A stretch of DNA of 11,678 nucleotides from Actinidia chinensis (lineage: Eukaryota; Streptophyta; Magnoliopsida; Ericales; Actinidiaceae): NCBI GenBank assembly GCA_009663005.1, contig CM018904.1, forward strand, positions 1,476,723 through 1,488,400, in the 5' to 3' direction. Position 1 is the stretch's first letter. Every line of letters begins with the position of its first letter. Of this stretch, positions 7,397 to 11,678 are shown in pieces. The notes beneath the pieces are model-generated. The model saw nothing but the letters and a program-made list of their open reading frames with translations. It had not been told where the DNA came from and ran no database searches. Position numbers and translations under genes: made by a program.

Positions 7397-8296
7397 CCGT
7401 TGATCTATGGGGTCCATTAATCATTTATATGGTGAACCCCAAACAATCCACCCCTTTGAACGGCACCACCTGTCAAGGGGGTGGACTCGCACTCCTCTAC
7501 CGGGGTTGGGTACTCGATATATAAAAAAAATAAACAAGACATAATTTGAGAAAAATTATGTGGTTGTGGTTGTGCAGCCATGAGAGGCTCCGTGGTATAT
7601 CATGAGGCTCACATCTGATCACCACTCAAAAAAGTATTCACTGAATAAAAAAACTCGGTAACCAAAGCATGGTAACCAATGCAACTAAAAAACCCTAAAA
7701 ACTGACCTAAACAGGACTTATTCTCCTATCCTCTTCATTGGTGTTCATTAAACTAAATTACCCAAATGTCCTTATACATAGTTGAAACATTTTAACAAAA
7801 GTATTATTAAAATAAATAAATAAAAATGTATTTGAATAGTTTAATCGAATAAAAACAAAAACTAAAAGTCCATAAAGACAGTATGGAATTCACTATCCCT
7901 TTTTTTTTCTCTTTTCCGACTTCCAAACACACCCTATCTCAGACATATGAAGAAGAAAGAGAGCAGTACATAAAAATAAAGCTCCCAACGGTAACATACA
8001 AAAGGGTTTGATTCAGATTACCTTCTTTTTTCAAGCACTGGACAAAAATAGTTGTCGCTAAACAATTGATGATCATGATAGTCGTAAAGCAAGCGATGAT
8101 TATTCTTTGATTTATCCAAAATAATCAAACAATTTCTTCAATAACTGAACCAATATGTGGATACAGATCAGGCATTCACGCTCATATCTTAATTCTCAGT
8201 CATCACAGATTCTCTCTCCAGGTAGGGCCGACATCGGCCTCGAAGGTCACCACCTAAACTCCTTTTAAATTAAGGGCCAATTAACTTTGTACCTTA
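7397..8296. other. Unassigned intergenic or element-interior stretch
   Basis: About 900 bases without a readable gene. If the LTR at 6934-7385 is a 3' LTR, the first part should be element interior, but no RNase H or integrase motif is visible on the minus strand. It holds a strong hairpin (7448-7484), a run of AAATAAATAAATA (about 7811-7823) and a small GGCCGA/TCGGCC palindrome (8226-8239). No tRNA or other RNA gene is seen. Confidence 0.35.
7448..7484. repeat. GC-rich inverted repeat / hairpin
   Basis: CCACCCCTTTGA (7448-7459) and TCAAGGGGGTGG (7473-7484) pair with one mismatch around a 13-base loop. It lies just outside the copia LTR. It is not followed by a T-tract that would suggest a terminator, and plant nuclear genes do not use such terminators. 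Confidence 0.6.
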
Positions 8297-8665
8297 GGGC
8301 ATGTTTAGCTGGTGGATTAGGAGGGGATAACTTTTCCCCCGGCGTTTTGCGGATAACTTTTTTCCCAGCAGGTGGATAGAGACGGATATTTTTTAGGTGG
8401 CCTAAACGCCAATTAAAAGTTATCCCGGGATAAGTGGTGGGGGATAAAAAAATAATATAAAAAAACAAAATTTAATAATTTTTTTTTATATATATAGAAA
8501 AAAAATAAAATATATATTTTTAATATTAAGATATTTTACATTTTTTTCTCTATATATATTTTACTCCTTTCTCACACCCTTATCAACCCATTCTAAAAAG
8601 TATTCAAACAAAATTAAAAATTATCCCCCTCTAAAATTTATTCTCCCTCTTAAAAGTTATCCCCT

Positions 8666-8692
<27 letters not shown>
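8297..8692. mobile_element. Tourist-like MITE (PIF/Harbinger-type), 396 bp, TTA target duplication
   Basis: The left end GGGCATGTTTAGCTGG and the right end, read inward, GGGCCCGTTTGGCTGGAGG are inverted repeats continuing into GGGGATAACTTTT. Both sides carry TTA (8294-8296 and 8693-8695), the target-site duplication of PIF/Harbinger elements. The motif GGATAACTTTT occurs at 8325 and 8351 and inverted at 8415 and 8652. The centre is AT-rich (8445-8570). There is no transposase frame. It is the best-preserved member here of the family also present at 5468-6378. Confidence 0.75.
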
Positions 8693-8696
<4 letters not shown>

Positions 8697-9226
8697 AGTG
8701 TTGACAATACCCACTTTGCCCTTCTAGCTAATAATTTTTCAACATTGGCCCTTCAACAATTAAAATACTTAAAATGAGCACAGTTACGGTTCCATAATTT
8801 ATACCCAAAAAATGTTTTTACAATTTAAAATGAATGATTTAGATTCATTTGGTTATGTGAGATCCACACACTTAAGTGAATTTGAACTATTTATTTTGAA
8901 TTCTAAAAATTTTTTTTAAATCAAATTCTGAGACCGTAGTGTTTCTCATCGGTAATCAACCCCAATTTCTGAACACCATTCACCTGTGGCACCATGTCAG
9001 CACAACATAGATGAATTTAAAATCCCAAGACCAACTACCCAAACCTAACACCCATAGCTCGAAACCCAAACCCACGCTTCCAAATTGGGTTTGGAAAAAT
9101 TTGTTTTAAGTAGAGTGAGGGAGGAAAACGAGGATGGTTTCACATAATTTTTAACTAGCATGGAAGGGTAAGGTTGTAATTTTAATTTTTTAACTAAATT
9201 CATCAAGATGACATATTTGAAAGCTG
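8693..9226. other. Unassigned intergenic stretch
   Basis: No gene or repeat identified. A small inverted repeat, CCAAACCC (9066-9073) with GGGTTTGG (9087-9094), is present but unremarkable. The open frame on the minus strand at 9045-9248 crosses the left end of the next element and has no recognisable domain. Confidence 0.35.
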
Positions 9227-9232
9227 CCACGT

Positions 9233-9608
9233 TCAGAGGCGGAGCCAAAATTTAAATTCAGTGGGGTTAAAATTTTCAGAATTTATGTTTAGCGGGGTCA
9301 AAATTATAAAATTTATGAATTTAGGGCAAATTAGTAATTTTTTATCGGGTCAAAATTACAAATTTTATGAATTTAGAGCAAATTATTAATTTTTTGTCGG
9401 GTCAAAATTACCAGAACTTAGATTCAATGGGGGCAAATTGTCAAAACTTAGGTTTAGCGATATCAAAATTTTAAAATTTATAAAATTTAGGATAAATTAT
9501 TAATTTTTTATAAAATCAAAATTGTATTTATAATAACTTATATTTAAAATAGTAATCTAAATTTTTTTTTCAATGGGACAAGTGACCCTACCATAACTCC
9601 ACCTATGA
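9233..9608. mobile_element. TIR element with GGCGGAG ends and 6-bp target duplication, 376 bp
   Basis: Starts TCAGAGGCGGAG and, read inward from the other side, TCATAGGTGGAG (10 of 12 identical). Perfect CCACGT direct repeats flank it at 9227-9232 and 9609-9614. The interior is AT-rich with a tandem array of GGGTCAAAATTA-type units. Similar 'GGCGGAGCC' ended repeats are common in plant genomes, but I cannot place the superfamily. A 6-bp duplication does not match the 8 bp of hAT or 9 bp of Mutator unless it has been shortened by mutation. No coding capacity. Confidence 0.6.
9295..9521. repeat. 52-bp tandem repeat inside the TIR element
   Basis: Units begin GGGTCAAAATTA at 9295 and 9347 and are each exactly 52 bp, ending ATTTTTTATC and ATTTTTTGTC. 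They share ATTTATGAATTTAG then GCAAATTA. A third, diverged unit starts at 9399. A fourth, starting near 9470, again follows the unit closely (ATCAAAATTTT...GATAAATTATTAATTTTTTAT). Confidence 0.75.
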
Positions 9609-9614
9609 CCACGT

Positions 9615-9970
9615 CTTATGTTAGTTCACCCACCCAAAAGCCCTCCTCTTCATTTGAAACCCTATATTTGCCACCCCATCAAATCCATAGCCGTCGCCCC
9701 TTCTCCCTCTCCCCGTCATCACCTTTTCTAACTATAGATAATAATAAGGAAGAGAGGGAATGAGAGAGGAAGAGAGGTGGAAGCATAGGATCGATGTTAT
9801 GTGCAAAGTAAAGTGAAAGCCTTATATAAAAGTATAATTTTAGAATAATAAGGGCGTGGAAAGAAAATAAAATAATTAATAGAAAAATAAATAATTTGAC
9901 TCTTTTGAGTTTGTTATTAGAAAGTTGATAAAATGTATAGAAGCAACTGCATAACGAAATGGAGAGGGAT
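9615..9970. other. Unassigned intergenic stretch
   Basis: A pyrimidine-rich part (9635-9735) is followed by a purine-rich part (9750-9790, GAAGAGAGG repeated). No domain, RNA gene or repeat terminus is seen. Confidence 0.35.
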
Positions 9971-10054
9971 ATTGGTGTTGATTATTTAGTTCACTTCTAG
10001 TTCTAGAAGGCCCAGGCCAAAGTCTCAAACAACTGCTCAATGTAGACCTTTACT

Positions 10055-10137
10055 GCTCTAAGTCTCCCTTTCTTGTTGCTCCAAGTCCTCCTTTGCTGTT
10101 GCCTCAAGTCCTCTTTTGTTGCTGAAGACTCCCTTTG
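10055..10137 (+). repeat. 23-bp tandem repeats in the copia LTR U3
   Basis: Units start GCTCTAAGTCTCCC (10055), GCTCCAAGTCCTCC (10078), GCCTCAAGTCCTC (10101) and GCTGAAGACTCCC (10121), of 23, 23, 20 and 17 bp. They end 9 bases before the TATA box. Tandem repeats at this place in LTRs often act as enhancer-like elements, which is an inference from position only. Confidence 0.65.
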
Positions 10138-10145
10138 ACACAGGC

Positions 10146-10153
10146 TATAAAAG
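10146..10153 (+). promoter_or_regulatory. TATA box of the copia LTR
   Basis: GGCTATAAAAGAGAGAG lies 170 bases into the LTR and directly before a GA-rich leader, the expected layout of a U3 promoter. Confidence 0.5.
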
Positions 10154-10365
10154 AGAGAGAGAAAAGGCTGATAGAAGTGAGAATATAAGCACAGAAGAGA
10201 GTTTGAGAGAATTTCTCTCATTTGTTTTGTATTTGTTTCTCTCCATATATAGAATTGGCTAGCACCCTAGGATGTAGCAATATTGCCGAACCTCGTAAAT
10301 TTGTGTGTTTGTATTGGATTTGTTAGTGTGTGTTATCAGAATTTGTTATTCTGCACAACAATTGG

Positions 10366-10716
10366 ATCCAAAGTGAGGTGGAATTCTTAGAAATAAAAGT
10401 AATTTTGGAATATTTAAGGTTGTGAAAAATTAAATATATAATTAAAAAATGATATTTTTTAAGTAAGTGTAATTGACAGTGGATGAAATCATTAAAATAC
10501 ATGTCATATTATTGGAAGTTCTCAGGTAAAGAAAAAAGTCTGGCAGGGGTAATTGTATTTTCCAGAAAGCCAGGGAAAATGCGTATTTATAATAACTAGC
10601 AGGGGAGGTTTTGTGATTCAACTTTTTTTTCCTTCTATGAAAATCTTTTCAATGTTCCCCAGCAATCGAAGAATCTAGCTAACCTCAAGCACAGTCCCAA
10701 CCATCTCCCCTTCAAA
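10366..10716. other. Unassigned stretch upstream of the Rab fragment
   Basis: AT-rich with no gene. The last part (10621-10716) occupies the place where a RABA start codon and N-terminus would be expected, but no ATG followed by a matching N-terminal peptide is readable. Confidence 0.35.
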
Positions 10717-10914
10717 TATGATTACTTGTTCAGCTGTTTTGATTGGGTGATTTCAGGTGTTGGTAAGTCGGTGTGGATCTTCTCGCGAGGTTTACAGGAA
10801 CCAATTTTAATCTGGAGTCCAAGTCGCACTAGTGGGGTCGAGTTCGCTACAAAAGCCTACAGTTGATGGAAAGGTTATCAAAGCTCAATTTGGGGACACT
10901 GCTGGTTCGAAAGG
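10717..10914 (+). pseudogene. Broken first-exon fragment of a Rab11/RABA small GTPase gene
   Basis: RABA proteins are small GTPases of post-Golgi and endosomal membrane traffic. Across three frames the DNA encodes YDYLF, a P-loop region (LIG then GVGKS), FNLES, GVEFATK and VDGKVIKAQFGDTAG, in the order and spacing of Rab residues about 10-70. At least four small indels break the frame: around 10731, in GATTGGGTGATTTCAGG (10741-10757), near 10771-10800 and at 10860. The Trp of the WDTAG motif is Gly here. No start codon or N-terminal peptide matches. The coding match stops at AAAG|GTCTCC (10913/10914), which looks like an intron donor where I believe RABA genes have their first intron. It is therefore a DNA-level copy, not a processed retrocopy. 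The C-terminal half and prenylation signal are absent. Confidence 0.7.
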
Positions 10915-11368
10915 TCTCCCCTCTGTGAATTGTTTTACTTTTTTTGATGTGGGTTTTTTTCTGTATGTGTATAACACTTCTGCTACTGATGTTATTGCAA
11001 TTCTATGTGGGTTTGTGAGGATTAGCTCAAATAGCATGTCTGTTGTTATTGTTGTGATGTTTTTGTTTGAATTTTAATGGGTTTTATAGGGCCGGGAAGA
11101 GTAAATGATTTTCTTGAAAGTTTTGACAACTTTGATAGGGGTTTTGATGTGTAACAAAGTACCTAATGATCTTTGTAGTCAAGTGGGGTAATTGTTTGTG
11201 ATATAGATTTTGGCATATCCTAATAGGAAATTTTGTGGGTTTGTTAATTAAGCTTGAAGGAATCAACAGTTTGAAGAAATCAACTATCGAGAGACTTGTG
11301 GTTTCTTTCAGCATGTTTATAAGGACTCTCTGTACCTCCATTCATAGTGAACTTATGCTATAGCCTGT
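10915..11368. other. Intron-like or spacer sequence between two gene fragments
   Basis: T- and G-rich plus strand (TGTGGGTTTTTTT, TTGTTATTGTTGTG) resembling the body of a plant intron after the Rab donor site. No Rab second exon (YRAIT...YYRGA) can be read in any frame. Where Rab-derived sequence ends and receptor-kinase-derived sequence begins cannot be seen. Confidence 0.35.
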
Positions 11369-11678
11369 AGGGAAAAAGATGTTGCAGTGAAGGTACTAAA
11401 CCTTCAATTCCACGGTGCTTCTAAGAGTTTTATGGCCGAGTGCAAAGCATTGAAGAATATTAAGCATCGAAATCTTTGTAAAGATGCTCACAAAATGTTC
11501 AAGCATTGACTTCCACGGTAATGATTTCGAAGCTTTGATTTACGAGTTCAAGGTCAATGGGAGCCTAGAGGAGTGTTGCATCCAAAGGAAGAGGCGTAGG
11601 AGGAGTCAAGATATTTAAACCTGATGCATATGTTAAATATTTCCATTGATGTTGCTTTCTGCACTTCATTATCTTCAC
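11369..11678 (+). pseudogene. Broken kinase-domain fragment of an LRR receptor-like kinase (EFR/Xa21-like, subfamily XII), cut by window edge
   Basis: Such kinases sit in the plasma membrane and signal in immunity. The fragment encodes VAVKVLNLQ (subdomain II, with the ATP-binding Lys) and [12 protein letters not shown] (alpha-C Glu), then IKHRNL in one frame. After one extra T (11474-11477) it continues [32 protein letters not shown] in the next frame. A base is lost at 11574-11575, TAG lies at 11597-11599, and another extra T occurs near 11656-11658 just before ALHYLH. The HRD catalytic loop would lie beyond the window. Upstream, the glycine loop and the LRR and transmembrane parts are missing. 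Identity to the EFR/Xa21 group is from motif recall (FMAEC, SSIDF.GNDF, NGSLEEWLHP). Frame breaks are single bases in short homopolymers, so read errors should be considered. Confidence 0.8.

Larger units (their letters stand above)
9976..10360 (+). mobile_element. Short Ty1/copia-type LTR, probably a solo LTR, with ATTGG target duplication
   Basis: Begins TGTTGATTATTTAG and ends TTCTGCACAACA (TG...CA), 385 bp. Identical ATTGG pentamers flank it at 9971-9975 and 10361-10365. It holds a U3 with 23-bp repeats, a TATA box (10146-10153), a purine-rich leader, and a U5 with GTAGCAATATTGCCGAACC and TCGTAAATTTGTGTG, typical of plant copia LTRs. No gag-pol follows on either side. Caution: copia primer-binding sites also begin ATTGG(TATCAGAG), and ATTGGATCCAAAG follows here, so a mutated 5' LTR plus PBS is the alternative. 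A purine-rich GAAATGGAGAGGGAT also precedes it. Confidence 0.7.

Noticed and set aside
8226..8239. GGCCGA-CA-TCGGCC small palindrome
   Set aside because: Six-base arms are expected by chance in a window of this size, and no context makes it a known site.
8265..8468. 67-codon minus-strand frame
   Set aside because: Covers the left arm of the Tourist-like MITE, so it is a chance frame in a repeat.
9066..9094. CCAAACCC / GGGTTTGG inverted repeat
   Set aside because: Eight-base arms without flanking duplications or partner features, most likely chance.
9045..9248. 67-codon minus-strand frame
   Set aside because: Runs across the boundary of the TIR element at 9233 and has no family resemblance.
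10003..10221. 72-codon minus-strand frame with a Gln/Arg-rich part
   Set aside because: Antisense reading of the 23-bp repeats in the copia LTR.
11084..11341. 85-codon minus-strand frame
   Set aside because: Antisense to intron-like sequence between the two gene fragments, with no domain recognised.
1..11678. tRNA, rRNA, 5S-containing Cassandra-type LTR, or intact transposase/gag-pol gene
   Set aside because: Looked for on both strands by motif and none was found, although weakly conserved or heavily frameshifted remnants could be missed by eye.

Overview
The window looks like nuclear DNA from a flowering plant, probably a eudicot. It is AT-rich and full of long T/A homopolymers. It carries plant-type LTR retrotransposon ends, a Tourist-like MITE, a second small MITE, Helitron-like 3' ends, and broken pieces of two plant gene families: a Rab11/RABA GTPase and a subfamily XII leucine-rich-repeat receptor kinase. 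I find no intact protein-coding gene. All open frames are short, and most are low-complexity readings of T-rich or A-rich DNA. The species cannot be named from this sequence.

Layout. 1-1877 is most of one LTR of a Ty3/gypsy element (Tekay/Del-like by its terminal and polypurine-tract features), on the minus strand and running off the left edge. 1878-1891 is its polypurine tract. 1892-4327 is a long non-coding, T-rich stretch with a decayed repeat phased at about 31 bp and many T-run plus GCCCC units. Two Helitron-like 3' ends (hairpin plus CTAGT) lie at 3041-3070 and 4328-4359. 4360-4771 is the 5' start of a second, related gypsy LTR. 4772-5467 is unassigned. 5468-6378 is a foldback region of MITE-like DNA with GGATAACTTTT motifs, and a smaller MITE (5893-6030) sits inside it. 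6379-6933 is unassigned apart from a possible minus-strand terminal exon. 6934-7385 is a minus-strand Ty1/copia-type LTR. 8297-8692 is a cleaner Tourist-like MITE of the same family as 5665-6378, flanked by TTA. 9233-9608 is a terminal-inverted-repeat element with an internal 52-bp tandem repeat. 9976-10360 is a short copia-type LTR flanked by ATTGG. 10717-10914 is a broken RABA exon, and 11369-11678 is a broken receptor-kinase domain cut by the right edge.

There is no pathway or operon here. The window records layered insertion and decay: at least three LTRs, two to four TIR elements and Helitron-like ends, next to gene debris. The most useful leads are the Helitron end that sits exactly where LTR similarity stops, the phased T-rich array, and the Rab plus receptor-kinase fragments within 1 kb of each other. 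Several gene breaks are single-base changes in short homopolymers, so sequencing error should be excluded before they are called mutations.
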